64,000 nt of DNA. Source: Bacillus sp. F19. Lineage in GTDB: Bacteria; Bacillota; Bacilli; Bacillales; Bacillaceae. Position numbers and translations under genes: made by a program. How positions within the stretch are numbered: position 1 is the stretch's first letter; each line of letters starts with the position of its first letter. The stretch is taken from the NCBI GenBank assembly GCA_023823795.1, contig CP085710.1:4738001-4802000 (forward strand). The letters run 5' to 3'. The notes under the pieces are model-generated. The model was not told where the DNA came from. It was given only the letters and a program-made list of their open reading frames with translations, and searched no databases. This document shows, in pieces, positions 43,589 to 52,113 of this stretch.

Positions 43589-45376
43589 TCAGCTGTTGAT
43601 CTTCACCCATTCAATCAGCTTAGGATTTTTCAACCAAATATATTCATTCTCATAAACATATTGAACGGCTTCATTTTGATCTCCAATTCCAAAGAAATCA
43701 GGTGGAGCAGGAAGCCTTTTCTTGCCTGTCAGATAATCAAAAACAAATGGATTAATCTCTCTCGCCTTATTGACAAGCTGCTTTAAAATAGAAGTGACTC
43801 CATTTAGAGCAAATTCTAGTAAAACTCGATTGTAAGCTCCTGATGCCATATGACTTTCATCATACTTCTCCATCAATTTTTCAGCCTGCTTGTACATTCC
43901 TAAATCCATATACATGACAAAGAGTGTGTTGCGTACTCCCTGGTTATCATTTTCATCGAGGGCAAGCAATTCCTCACATTGCTTAATGGCTATTTCCAAG
44001 TTTCCCGCTGCAGCTTCAAGCACTGCATAATTAAATTTCGCCCGCATATAAGGTCTAGTTTCAGTGAGACCCCAGAACATCCCTTTGTTCTGTATAAAAT
44101 AGTCCTTACCAAGATCTGTTTCTCCAGCTTCCATTCCCTTTTTGAAGAATTGCAGCTGTTTCTTGAAGTCCCGCTCGGCTTCCCCCAGAATATTGTATGC
44201 ATCAGGGTGGTAAGGATAAATTTTAATAGCTTCTTCGGCAAGCTTTAATCTCTTCGCCGGATCACTTTCCATGGCCTGAAAAATCAATTTATGTGCTTGA
44301 TCGCGAGCAGAAGCATGATGTGAAGATGTTTCATGTTGAAGATCCTGCAAATTCTGCTCCATCTCACCTTTTATCTCCCGATACAGCTTAGAAAGGGAGC
44401 TTGCGCTTACTCCATACATCTCAGCAAGTGCCTTCTGAGTCAGTCCCGTCTTATGAATGTGTTTTTCGATGAAATAATGCATAGCAGCTGCATAAATTTC
44501 ATGTTTCTTAATAGTTGGATTCAACCGGTGGAAATAAGAGTGCATAAGCTGTACTGCAAGCTTCCTTACTTTCAGTGATTCAATGTCCTCAAGATAATCT
44601 CCTGCAGTCAGTTTTTCTTCTAATAAACGGACTGAGAGCTCATAGTTCATATTATCCCAGACAAGCTCTTTTTCTGACTCAGCTTTCTTCTCTACAGGCA
44701 CTGTCAGCATGGAAATAATCATCTCTGGGTAGTTATCTTCCATAAATGCTTTCGGATCGATGAATTCACTTTCCTTAAATAAATCTAATGTCAGCTCCGT
44801 ATTGTGTGCTGTTTGATTTTTCTCAAACTCAAGCTGCATCAAATAATAAGAGTGGTACTCCCCATATGGAAGCAGATAGCCAAGAAGCAGACCGCCCTCT
44901 TCAAAAGAGGATGCTCCCTGTGTTACTTTCACTTTCTTTTCTTCATTAGAAAAAATGTCTCTTACAGTAAACCACTCGTCATCCAGGATGTTTTCAATAA
45001 CAGAAAAGGACGGTGCAGCTTCTGTCCATTGTTCAAGCTGAGACATAGTCGACGGTCTTACTTCTTCTTTCTGCTTCTTCTGAACAAAGGCCTCAATCAC
45101 CCGCCCGTGAACAAATGAGACGGAAAAGACAGCCCATACTAATAGAGCACCATATACATTTTGATGCTCATCACGATCAAGCTTACCCATTTTTTCTTTA
45201 ACTGCTTCATCCATTTGCCTTGAAAAATTTGCAGAAGCAAATTCCATCAATTCGACCTGAAGCTTCTCAAGCTCCTCATGGCGGATAGCCTCAAGCGAAG
45301 TTTCTTTCTTCATACAGCATTTCTTATATTTTTTCCCGCTGCCGCAATGGCACGGGTCGTTGCGTCCGATATCCAT
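43589..45376 (-). CDS. SEC-C motif, HTH and TPR protein of unknown function
   Basis: A cytosolic 595-residue protein with an unusual layout. The N terminus GRNDPCHCGSGKKYKKCC is a zinc-binding SEC-C motif (Cys9, Cys11, Cys20, Cys21 or equivalent), as at the end of SecA. A middle region of about 280 residues without recognised domain ends in a helix-turn-helix-like segment, LTQKALAEMYGVSASSLSKL. The C-terminal 210 residues are TPR-like and contain LAEEAIKIYPYHPDAYNILG and ETRPYMRAKFNYAV, a signature I associate with a widespread TPR family with ST7-like relatives. AAAGGAG lies seven bases before the ATG. It is a single-gene unit. A role in protein quality control or regulation is possible, but no function is assigned. 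Confidence 0.8.
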   Translation of the reverse strand: MDIGRNDPCHCGSGKKYKKCCMKKETSLEAIRHEELEKLQVELMEFASANFSRQMDEAVKEKMGKLDRDEHQNVYGALLVWAVFSVSFVHGRVIEAFVQKKQKEEVRPSTMSQLEQWTEAAPSFSVIENILDDEWFTVRDIFSNEEKKVKVTQGASSFEEGGLLLGYLLPYGEYHSYYLMQLEFEKNQTAHNTELTLDLFKESEFIDPKAFMEDNYPEMIISMLTVPVEKKAESEKELVWDNMNYELSVRLLEEKLTAGDYLEDIESLKVRKLAVQLMHSYFHRLNPTIKKHEIYAAAMHYFIEKHIHKTGLTQKALAEMYGVSASSLSKLYREIKGEMEQNLQDLQHETSSHHASARDQAHKLIFQAMESDPAKRLKLAEEAIKIYPYHPDAYNILGEAERDFKKQLQFFKKGMEAGETDLGKDYFIQNKGMFWGLTETRPYMRAKFNYAVLEAAAGNLEIAIKQCEELLALDENDNQGVRNTLFVMYMDLGMYKQAEKLMEKYDESHMASGAYNRVLLEFALNGVTSILKQLVNKAREINPFVFDYLTGKKRLPAPPDFFGIGDQNEAVQYVYENEYIWLKNPKLIEWVKINS

Positions 45377-45479
45377 TTTTTAACTCCTTTTATTACTAAT
45401 TCCCTTGTCTATTGTGCCAGTAAATCGAGCAGAATTCAATGTACGCAAGAAATCACGCAAAATTAAAACCATTTCAATA

Positions 45480-45510
45480 TGAAAAACTGCAAACAACAGG
45501 TCTGCGGTTT
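45480..45510 (-). terminator. Terminator of the metallophosphoesterase gene
   Basis: On the minus strand AAACCGCA and TGCAGTTT form an eight-base stem (one wobble), followed by TTC; a second T-rich side on the plus strand makes it possibly bidirectional. Confidence 0.6.
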
Positions 45511-45519
45511 TGTACGATT

Positions 45520-46314
45520 TTAATATGAATCATTTTTCTCCCTATTTAAAGTAAGAACCGTCACCTCACTCCTCACCCCAAACCGATAATTCCAATGCGC
45601 CTGTCCAATTCCTTTTGAAATATAAAGATAAGACCCTTTAATCTTATGGAAGCCTTGGTAAATCCCTCGCCTCGCTAGCTCTCCCTTTGAGATAAATGTA
45701 AAGAAGAATGGAACATTGAATTGCTTTCCATGCAAGTGGCCGGAAAGCATTAAATCAAATGGATCTGCAACTTCAGCTATATCATTTGGATCATGACATA
45801 GAACAACATTCGGCTTATCCCCTCTTACATTTGAAAATGCTTTAGTCAATCCGAGCTCATCTTCTCTATAAAAATCCAACCCTATCAAAGTAAAGTCTGT
45901 AAGTTCAATCGATTCATTTACAAGAACCTTTACTTGGTTTTCTTCGAGCCATGACCGCAGCCGCAAACTCAGCTGAAAAGTCCGATAGTCGTGATTGCCA
46001 AGTACCGCATACACTTCAATCCCATATTCATTGAATACATCTAAGTAAGGTTTAATGCGCGGAATATGCTTTTCTCTAGCCGTAAAATCACCAGTAATAA
46101 ACACATAATCAGGTTTTTCCTTTTGAAGCAATGCTTTCATTTTTTCAGGGTGAATCCGATTTCTTTCAATATGAAGATCTGATAACTGCAGGATCTTTTT
46201 ATCAATTCCAAGAGGAACATCAATATGTTCCACTTTCAGCCATTGTGTCGGCAATATAAAAAATAAATAGAACAGCCCCGCACATCCGATAAGACCAATC
46301 AATAATTCAGCCAT
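45520..46314 (-). CDS. Metallophosphoesterase, membrane-anchored (YkuE/YaeI-like)
   Basis: A calcineurin-like phosphoesterase of 264 residues with an N-terminal membrane segment (LLIGLIGCAGLFYLFFI). All five metal-binding blocks are visible: LSDLHIERN, ITGDFTA, VLGNHDYR, VLCHDPND and LSGHLHGKQ. B. subtilis YkuE, as known, is an exported zinc-dependent phosphoesterase of this group; relatives hydrolyse UDP-diacylglucosamine. The substrate here is unknown. An ATG four codons upstream has no ribosome site, whereas a G-rich stretch precedes the one at 46314, so the latter is used, with moderate confidence. Confidence 0.85.
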   Translation of the reverse strand: MAELLIGLIGCAGLFYLFFILPTQWLKVEHIDVPLGIDKKILQLSDLHIERNRIHPEKMKALLQKEKPDYVFITGDFTAREKHIPRIKPYLDVFNEYGIEVYAVLGNHDYRTFQLSLRLRSWLEENQVKVLVNESIELTDFTLIGLDFYREDELGLTKAFSNVRGDKPNVVLCHDPNDIAEVADPFDLMLSGHLHGKQFNVPFFFTFISKGELARRGIYQGFHKIKGSYLYISKGIGQAHWNYRFGVRSEVTVLTLNREKNDSY

Positions 46315-46371
46315 GATATACCCCATTTTTTTCTATTTGTTCTATTTTACTAAAGACAAGAAGGATTTAGT

Positions 46372-46410
46372 ATAAAAAGCAGCCAAATTCCCAAAGGAAC
46401 TTGGCTGCTT
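46372..46410 (-). terminator. Terminator of the comK-like gene
   Basis: On the minus strand AAGCAGCCAA and TTGGCTGCTT form a perfect ten-base stem, followed by TTTATAC. Confidence 0.8.
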
Positions 46411-46414
46411 TCTG

Positions 46415-46936
46415 TTAATAAACTTCATACCCCTCATATGACTCAGCTATACATGAAGATAGTTCCCACATCTCTTCTTGACGGTCCAAATAAGTCAGTA
46501 CGAGCTGCTGGGCATGTCCGGATTTGGCCAAAAAGCTTTCGACACTTCCATGAATCTCAATTTCCTCTCTATTTCTGCATTCAATAAATGTTCTATTGTT
46601 TTTCTCAAAAGCCCGCTTCACATGATGATAGGAGACCCACAAACACTCTTCACTGTCTGGTGATAAAGTCGGAAGCATACATATCCTGTAGCCCGGCGAT
46701 AAACAGACCGGGAGCATTTTTTTGCCCGGCAAAATAAGCTTCGCTGCATCAACCATCCCCTGATAAGAGGCCCCGGCATGCACACAGCTGAGATTAATAA
46801 TTTCTCTAGGTGACATCTTCACAATCAGCTTTCTGTACAGCTCATGAACAACAGACCACAACTCCCCATTTTCCGTGTACATCGGTTTCAAAACCATTGT
46901 TTCTCTCCAAACTCCATAGCTTTCTTTCATCAGCAT
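46415..46936 (-). CDS. comK: ComK-family competence transcription factor
   Basis: About 173 residues, similar to ComK, the B. subtilis master regulator of competence that binds paired AAAA-N5-TTTT boxes. The match to the ComK core is visible by eye: the stretch from NLSCVHAGASYQG through GMVDAAKLILPGKK, PGYRICMLPTLSP and CLWVSYHHVKRAF parallels ComK's RSCRFFGSSYAG...IFLFPTLS...CGWISHVHVKEF. Conserved Cys, PTLS and W-S-x-x-HV residues are kept. Three possible starts lie within six codons; the ATG at 46936 has GAGGTG six bases upstream. The C terminus is somewhat shorter than B. subtilis ComK. It stands alone, not next to other com genes, so whether it drives competence here is open. Confidence 0.8.
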   Translation of the reverse strand: MLMKESYGVWRETMVLKPMYTENGELWSVVHELYRKLIVKMSPREIINLSCVHAGASYQGMVDAAKLILPGKKMLPVCLSPGYRICMLPTLSPDSEECLWVSYHHVKRAFEKNNRTFIECRNREEIEIHGSVESFLAKSGHAQQLVLTYLDRQEEMWELSSCIAESYEGYEVY

Positions 46937-47069
46937 TCTCTCCACCTCAATCTTCTGTTTTTATCATGAAAAATTTTCCACAACATTATTTTACAGAAAA
47001 ATTCCGTGAAAGAAACAAAAACTAGGAAAATTTAACTAGAACTAAACATTACATTTACACTAGATTAAA

Positions 47070-47100
47070 ACAAACAAAGAGACCTCCAATCTAGAGGCCT
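47070..47100 (-). terminator. Terminator of the 47100-47552 gene
   Basis: On the minus strand AGGCCTCT and GGAGGTCT pair with one G-U, followed by a T-rich run (CTTTGTTTGTTTT). It adjoins the stop codon. Confidence 0.6.
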
Positions 47101-47552
47101 CACTCATATTCCCACACAATCTTCCAATCTTCCTTATCCTTCACTGCATATACATCCTGAAGAACATCAAATGTTCCGAACTTACTTTTAAAAGTCTGCC
47201 TGACTTTAATGAGGCGCGCCTCATTAAACACAGGCGCTCCTTTTGCCATCCTCCACCTTCGAACCTTCTTCTGCTTTAAAATTTCAAAAGAAAACGTCGT
47301 CACCCCGTAATGGCTCATATAGATATGAGACCGCTCTGTCACATAAGCATTTTTTGTAAAACGATCCTGCATCAATGGGTGAAACAGATCCCAGGCGCCA
47401 CCAAAATTTCCAGTCTGTTCAGCTGTATAAAAGAGCTGCACAGCCTTTTTCGGCGCAGATGGCGTGAATAAATGAAACAGCCCGATCAGCAGGAGAATCA
47501 CAGCTCCGATCATTACGATTGGAATAAGAGGGAAAGGTTTACGCCTTCGCAT
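47100..47552 (-). CDS. Small membrane-anchored protein, possibly NTF2-like
   Basis: About 150 residues. A very basic start (MRRRKPF) precedes one membrane segment (about 9-27). The remaining 120 residues face the outside and include KKAVQLFYTAEQTGNFGGAW, DLFHPLMQDRF and KSKFGTFDVLQDVYAVKDKE, a pattern of a helix followed by a curved sheet seen in NTF2-like or DUF4878-type domains. AAGGGTG lies seven bases before the ATG at 47552; a frame seven codons longer lacks a site. No specific function is assigned. Confidence 0.7.
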   Translation of the reverse strand: MRRRKPFPLIPIVMIGAVILLLIGLFHLFTPSAPKKAVQLFYTAEQTGNFGGAWDLFHPLMQDRFTKNAYVTERSHIYMSHYGVTTFSFEILKQKKVRRWRMAKGAPVFNEARLIKVRQTFKSKFGTFDVLQDVYAVKDKEDWKIVWEYE

Positions 47553-47627
47553 GATAATCACCCTTTTAAGCATGTCTTAGAAAGTGTATGAGGGAGTTTT
47601 AAGGATAATACGAAAAGGTTTGTAAAA

Positions 47628-47655
47628 TAAAAAAAGACCTTTCGAGTGAAAGGTC
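47628..47655 (-). terminator. Terminator of the sugar-use operon
   Basis: On the minus strand GACCTTTC and GAAAGGTC form a perfect eight-base stem around ACTC, followed by seven T. The 200 bases from here to the amidohydrolase fragment hold nothing recognisable. Confidence 0.88.
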
Positions 47656-47861
47656 ACACTAAACCGTTTTACTTCTCATAAGCTCATGGCAACACTGACC
47701 CTTAACCCTGCCCTAAACGCAGGCTTTGAACAGGTGTCAATTATTTAGAAGATAGCAGTCCATTATAATAAATAGTTATAGTGAATTTTTCAGAAATCTA
47801 ATTCACTTTTGTTTCACGTTTAATAAAGAGAAGGTTATTTCATTATTTTTATATCTGAATT

Positions 47862-48182
47862 TTAAATTGAATAAAACTTTCCGCAATTTCTTCCAAATAT
47901 GTGCGGTTCATATTTAGAAGCATACTGTTTTACATAATTTACTACAATATCAATTGTAGCAGCATAATCTTTACTAAGAGTGCATACCGGCCAATCAGAT
48001 CCAACCATTATTCTTTCAGGCCCAAAGGCATCAAACACAACATCTAAATACACTTTGAAATCTTTCTCTTTCCATTCGTTCCAATCGGCTTCTGTCACTA
48101 GTCCTGATATCTTCACATAAGTATTCTCCCTTTCCGCGAGTAATGAAATGCCAGTCTCATTTTTATAATTCAAATAGATCAA
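47862..48182 (-). pseudogene. C-terminal fragment of an amidohydrolase (fuconolactonase-like)
   Basis: The frame encodes LLAERENTYVKISGLVTEADW, then YLDVVFDAFGPERIMVGSDWPVC, the hallmark C-terminal part of amidohydrolase-2 enzymes such as L-fuconolactonase, including the metal-binding Asp of GSDWP. About two thirds of the enzyme, with the metal histidines, is missing. The homologous part starts only about ten bases after the stop codon of the GH125 gene, and the frame overlaps that gene's end with only a TTG start and no ribosome site. A deletion joining the two genes is the simplest origin. It points to a former fucose-oxidation step in this locus. Confidence 0.78.
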
Positions 48183-49512
48183 TTGTATAATTTTCTTTAT
48201 TATTGATAGAAAGATGTAACGGACTCCCTTTTACCACTTTTCCACAAAGACTAAGAACAAATTCGCTGAACATAGAATTGGACCAAGAAAACCATTCTCT
48301 CGTATACTTTTCAGGCATATCTGCATGAAAACCTTCGTGCATAAAACCCGTATTTCCATCTGTGGAAGTCATGATCTTAAGAATCCTCAGCTTTTCTTCA
48401 TGTGAAACAGCAGTCATCCCTTGAATGGACAATGCAATAGGCCAGACATACTGTCCAGGAGTATGAGGGCTTCCAATTCCTCTAGCCTTCAGCCCTTCGT
48501 AGTAATAGGGATTTTCCCGACTCAGTATATAGCTGCGCGTATTTAAATAAGTTTCGTCCCTAAAATCTGAGTAACCAAGATAGGGGATAGATAATAAACT
48601 TGGAACATTCGCATCATCCATAAGGTTAAATCGCCCGAGCCCATCTGTTTCATAAGCATAAATAGAATCAAATACTGGATGATTAAAGACAGCATACTTT
48701 TCAATCCCTGTGTTAATTTCATCAGCAAGCTGCTTACATGCCTGCTTCAGCTCCATATCCTTTATTACTTCGCCACATATCTCTGCAGCGTAATTTAATA
48801 CAACAGCAGCAAACATATTTGACGGTACCAAAAATCCGTATAAACAAGCGTCATCACTTGGCCTGAAGCCACTCCAAGTCATTCCCGTCTTCGCTGTTTT
48901 CGATCCCTTTCCATCACGGATTAGTGTGTCATAATAACGGCTGGTCTCCCTTATAAATGAATACGGGGAGTTATTTTCATGATCCTGTTCTGCCGTCCAT
49001 ACATTTATAATCTTTTTCAATGCTTCTACAAATAAATGATCAAAGTGATCCACTCTGCCTGTAGACTTCCAAAATAGGTAAGAGAGCTGAATAGGATAGC
49101 AGAGGGAATCAATTTCATATTTTCTCTCCCAAATTTCGGGAAGCATTTCTGTTTGATCAGTCTGATACCCTTTTCCATTTGCAGATTCGTTAAAGGCATT
49201 GGCGTAAGGATCTATATTAATGAACTGCAATTGACGCATAATCACCCCTTTGATCATCTCAGCAATATTTTCGTCTTCTTCTGCTGCCATTAGATACGGG
49301 CGCACCTGTGCTGCCGAGTCACGAAGCCACATAGCAGGAATATCACCGGTGATGACAAATGTTGTTCCATCTTTCTGAGGCTTTAGAGTTGTTTCATACG
49401 TATTAACAAAGCATTGTTCAAACATCGTTTGCAGTTTTGCATCCTCAGGAAACGTTTCTTTAACAAGTGCAATTAATCTGTTTAGTGATGCTGGAATGAC
49501 TTTATTTTTCAT
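48163..49512 (-). CDS. GH125 exo-alpha-1,6-mannosidase
   Basis: A 449-residue glycoside hydrolase family 125 protein. The family removes terminal alpha-1,6-linked mannose without a metal. Typical segments: TFVITGDIPAMWLRDSAAQV, DPYANAFNE, TGMTWSGFRPSDDACLYGF, PSLLSIPYLGY, GIGSPHTPGQYVWPIAL, FMHEGFHADMPEKYTREWF and WSNSMFSEFV. The acidic catalytic residues lie in the SDD and HEGF regions. The TTG/GTG-led longer frame contains the AAGGGAGGG site itself, so the start is the ATG at 49512. There is no signal peptide, so it acts on sugars inside the cell. It follows the fucosidase by about 140 bases in the same direction. Confidence 0.92.
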   Translation of the reverse strand: MKNKVIPASLNRLIALVKETFPEDAKLQTMFEQCFVNTYETTLKPQKDGTTFVITGDIPAMWLRDSAAQVRPYLMAAEEDENIAEMIKGVIMRQLQFINIDPYANAFNESANGKGYQTDQTEMLPEIWERKYEIDSLCYPIQLSYLFWKSTGRVDHFDHLFVEALKKIINVWTAEQDHENNSPYSFIRETSRYYDTLIRDGKGSKTAKTGMTWSGFRPSDDACLYGFLVPSNMFAAVVLNYAAEICGEVIKDMELKQACKQLADEINTGIEKYAVFNHPVFDSIYAYETDGLGRFNLMDDANVPSLLSIPYLGYSDFRDETYLNTRSYILSRENPYYYEGLKARGIGSPHTPGQYVWPIALSIQGMTAVSHEEKLRILKIMTSTDGNTGFMHEGFHADMPEKYTREWFSWSNSMFSEFVLSLCGKVVKGSPLHLSINNKENYTIDLFEL

Positions 49513-49654
49513 AAATGTTTCCCTCCCTTGCACCCTAGTGTGATAATTTCACAGGGTCTTACCTTTTCCTCAGCAATGGATTGAAACTTTCTATTTTTTC
49601 TTCAATTCCATTACTTCGGGTAATAAGAACTTGGCATATTTTAATGAAGAGCAG

Positions 49655-50947
49655 TTATTTTAATTTGATTTCAATAACTGGGACTATAACATTGGGCTTA
49701 ATAACTGGGATTTCAAGAACAACTTCACCAGCTTCAACTACCGGCACGTTATGGTGGTGTATATCAGACTCCATATATTCATAGAATTTCACTTCGGAAT
49801 GATCATGTAAAAATTGAACATATTCTATTTTTCCTGCTAGTTCGCTTAGATGAATTGTCCTGAATGGCCAAGAAAAAATATGAAGATAAATAGTTTGATC
49901 TTTTTGAGTTAATCGGCAATCTGGAGGAGTGGGAAACTCACTTTCTCCAGCACCATATATGGATGAATCATGATACTTCATCCATTCCGAAATTCCTTCC
50001 ATAATTTCCATTGATTTTAAATCCCATTCTCCTCTGGCATTTGGACCGATATTCAATAAAAGATTTCCATTTTTAGATACAGTATCGATTAGCATTTTAA
50101 TGACCATTTCCGGCGACTTCCAATGAAGTTCATCCCGGTCATATCCCCAGCTACCATTCAAGGTTTGACAGGCTTCCCACACGATATCTAAGCCGTCTTT
50201 TTTTATGGACCGTTTTGGCTGATATTGCTCGGGTGTATAAACACCACGATTCAGATCCAGCCGATTATTTAAAATGATATGCGGCTGCAGTTTAAGAATT
50301 AATGCTTCCAGCTCTTCAGCCTTCCAATCTTTTGCCCCTTTGCCTTTGGACCAGTCCCAGTCCCTGTCCGGATAGGAAAAATCAAACCATAGATAATCGA
50401 TTTCCCCATAAGACGTTAACAATTCATGAACTTGTTGATGCAGAAATTTTACATACTTGTCAAACTCTCTTTTTTTAGCCTTTTCTTCTTCGTTTTCACG
50501 GAGTGAATGCAAGCCATCAATCGTAAACTCAGGGTGATGCCAGTCGATGAGGGAATGATAGAATCCTATTTTTATTCCTTCCGCTCTGAATGCATCTGCA
50601 AACTCTCTTACAACATCTTTTCCATAGGGTGTATTTGTAACTTTATAGTCCGTTGCATGTGAGTCCCACATGGCAAATCCTTCATGGTGTTTTGTTGTGA
50701 GAACAGCATATTTTATGCCTGTCTTTTTTGCATTTTTTGCCCATTCCCTCGCGTTAAAAAGATCGGGATTAAATCGATCCATATATTTTTTGTATTGATC
50801 TGAGTGAATTTTCTCTTTCGTCATCACCCATTCATGTCTTGCAGGCAATGCATACAATCCCCAATGAATAAAAAGACCAAATCGATCCTCTATAAACCAC
50901 TGAATATCTCCGTAATGATTTGGCCAGTCATATACGCGCTTCGTCAT
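49655..50947 (-). CDS. GH29 alpha-L-fucosidase
   Basis: A 430-residue intracellular alpha-L-fucosidase. Recognisable parts: FGLFIHWGLYALPARHEWV, EWAKNAKKTGIKYAVLTTKHHEGFAMWDS, IGFYHSLIDWHHPEF and YLWFDFSYPD, where Asp189 is the expected nucleophile. The usual beta-sandwich follows after about residue 330. AAGGAG lies eight bases before the ATG. No signal peptide is present. It sits in the same operon as a Gfo/Idh/MocA oxidoreductase and GH125, implying removal of fucose from an imported oligosaccharide. Confidence 0.93.
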   Translation of the reverse strand: MTKRVYDWPNHYGDIQWFIEDRFGLFIHWGLYALPARHEWVMTKEKIHSDQYKKYMDRFNPDLFNAREWAKNAKKTGIKYAVLTTKHHEGFAMWDSHATDYKVTNTPYGKDVVREFADAFRAEGIKIGFYHSLIDWHHPEFTIDGLHSLRENEEEKAKKREFDKYVKFLHQQVHELLTSYGEIDYLWFDFSYPDRDWDWSKGKGAKDWKAEELEALILKLQPHIILNNRLDLNRGVYTPEQYQPKRSIKKDGLDIVWEACQTLNGSWGYDRDELHWKSPEMVIKMLIDTVSKNGNLLLNIGPNARGEWDLKSMEIMEGISEWMKYHDSSIYGAGESEFPTPPDCRLTQKDQTIYLHIFSWPFRTIHLSELAGKIEYVQFLHDHSEVKFYEYMESDIHHHNVPVVEAGEVVLEIPVIKPNVIVPVIEIKLK

Positions 50948-51031
50948 AAACTCAACTCCTTCTTATTCCAAATACAATGACAGCAGGCAGGATGAACCTC
51001 CTGATTTATGTCATCTCTCATAATCAGATGG

Positions 51032-52090
51032 TTAAAAGGTTACCTCTATGCATTTTTCACTGGATTCATAGATTCCGCAAAGAATCTTCATTATCTCTAC
51101 TCCATCCTGTACCGGACTAATCGGCTCTTTATTTTCAAGTAAGCATTCAACAAAATGATCGATCTCTGAATGAAAAGCTTCTGTAAAGTTAAAGGTTGCA
51201 TGATTGATTTGAGGCGTAATATTAAGGATCGTATTGTTTTTCTCAGATACAATTTCTAAGGAAGGCTCTATTTCTGCTCCGCCTTTATCCCCATAAATTT
51301 TTATTGTTGTCTCATCTTTTTTTGCATGCAGGGTGAAGCTTGCATCTACAAAAAGAGTAGCCCCATTTTCAAAGCGAATCAGAGCATTTGCCATATCTTC
51401 TACATTATTTTTTGAAGCGTCATAATCTGCAGCTTTATAAAAAGAGAGATTCTTAACATTTGAACGATTTCCTAATAAATGATAAGTGTTGCCTGAAATA
51501 GATTTGACCTTTGGGCGGCCCATTAAATACCAGCATAAATCTATTACGTGGACACCAATATCTATCAGTGGACCACCGCCGGAACGCTCCTTATCAGAAA
51601 ACCATCCGCCTGGATTTCCCAAACGGCGAATACTTGAAGCTTTTGCATAATAAATCTCGCCGAGCTCTCCAGCATCAATAAACGTTTTTAAAATTTGGGT
51701 ATTGCTTGCAAACCGCCTTACAAATCCGACTTGAAGAATTTTCCCGCTTTTTTTGACTGCATCTTCAATTTCAAGAGCTTTTTCAACACTTGTGGTTAAT
51801 GGTTTTTCTACTAAAACATGTTTTCCAGCATTCAACGCTGCAATGGCAATTTCGGCATGTGTATTATTCCATGTGCATATACTGACAGCTTGAATTTCTC
51901 TGTCTTCTAATAATTTTGTATAGTCCGTAAAGTATTTTTCTGCATTGTATTTATCTGCTGTTGTTTTTGCTCTTTCTTCGTTTAGATCGCAGACAGCGTA
52001 AAGTTCTGCACGCTCATGCATTGAAAAGCTGCGTAAATGCATTTCTGCAATTGAACCCGCACCAATAACCCCTACTTTAAGTTTCCTCAT
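51032..52090 (-). CDS. Gfo/Idh/MocA-family sugar oxidoreductase
   Basis: A 352-residue NAD(P)-dependent sugar dehydrogenase. The Rossmann domain begins LKVGVIGAGSIAEMHLR and continues AVCDLNEERAKTTADKY. The EKPLTTSVEKALE motif has the catalytic-region Lys, and DIGVHVIDLCWYLMG carries the second family motif with His. A frame 11 codons longer overlaps the upstream gene, but GGAGGG seven bases before the ATG at 52090 decides the start. It follows the isomerase-like gene by 23 bases. Substrate may be a fucose- or mannose-derived sugar or inositol-like compound; not determinable here. Confidence 0.9.
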   Translation of the reverse strand: MRKLKVGVIGAGSIAEMHLRSFSMHERAELYAVCDLNEERAKTTADKYNAEKYFTDYTKLLEDREIQAVSICTWNNTHAEIAIAALNAGKHVLVEKPLTTSVEKALEIEDAVKKSGKILQVGFVRRFASNTQILKTFIDAGELGEIYYAKASSIRRLGNPGGWFSDKERSGGGPLIDIGVHVIDLCWYLMGRPKVKSISGNTYHLLGNRSNVKNLSFYKAADYDASKNNVEDMANALIRFENGATLFVDASFTLHAKKDETTIKIYGDKGGAEIEPSLEIVSEKNNTILNITPQINHATFNFTEAFHSEIDHFVECLLENKEPISPVQDGVEIMKILCGIYESSEKCIEVTF

Positions 52091-52113
52091 TGATAATCCC
52101 TCCGATTTAAAAT

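Noticed and set aside
46946..47075. ComK box (AAAA-N5-TTTT pair) for autoregulation
   Set aside because: Only loose A and T runs are present; no correctly spaced pair of boxes was found.
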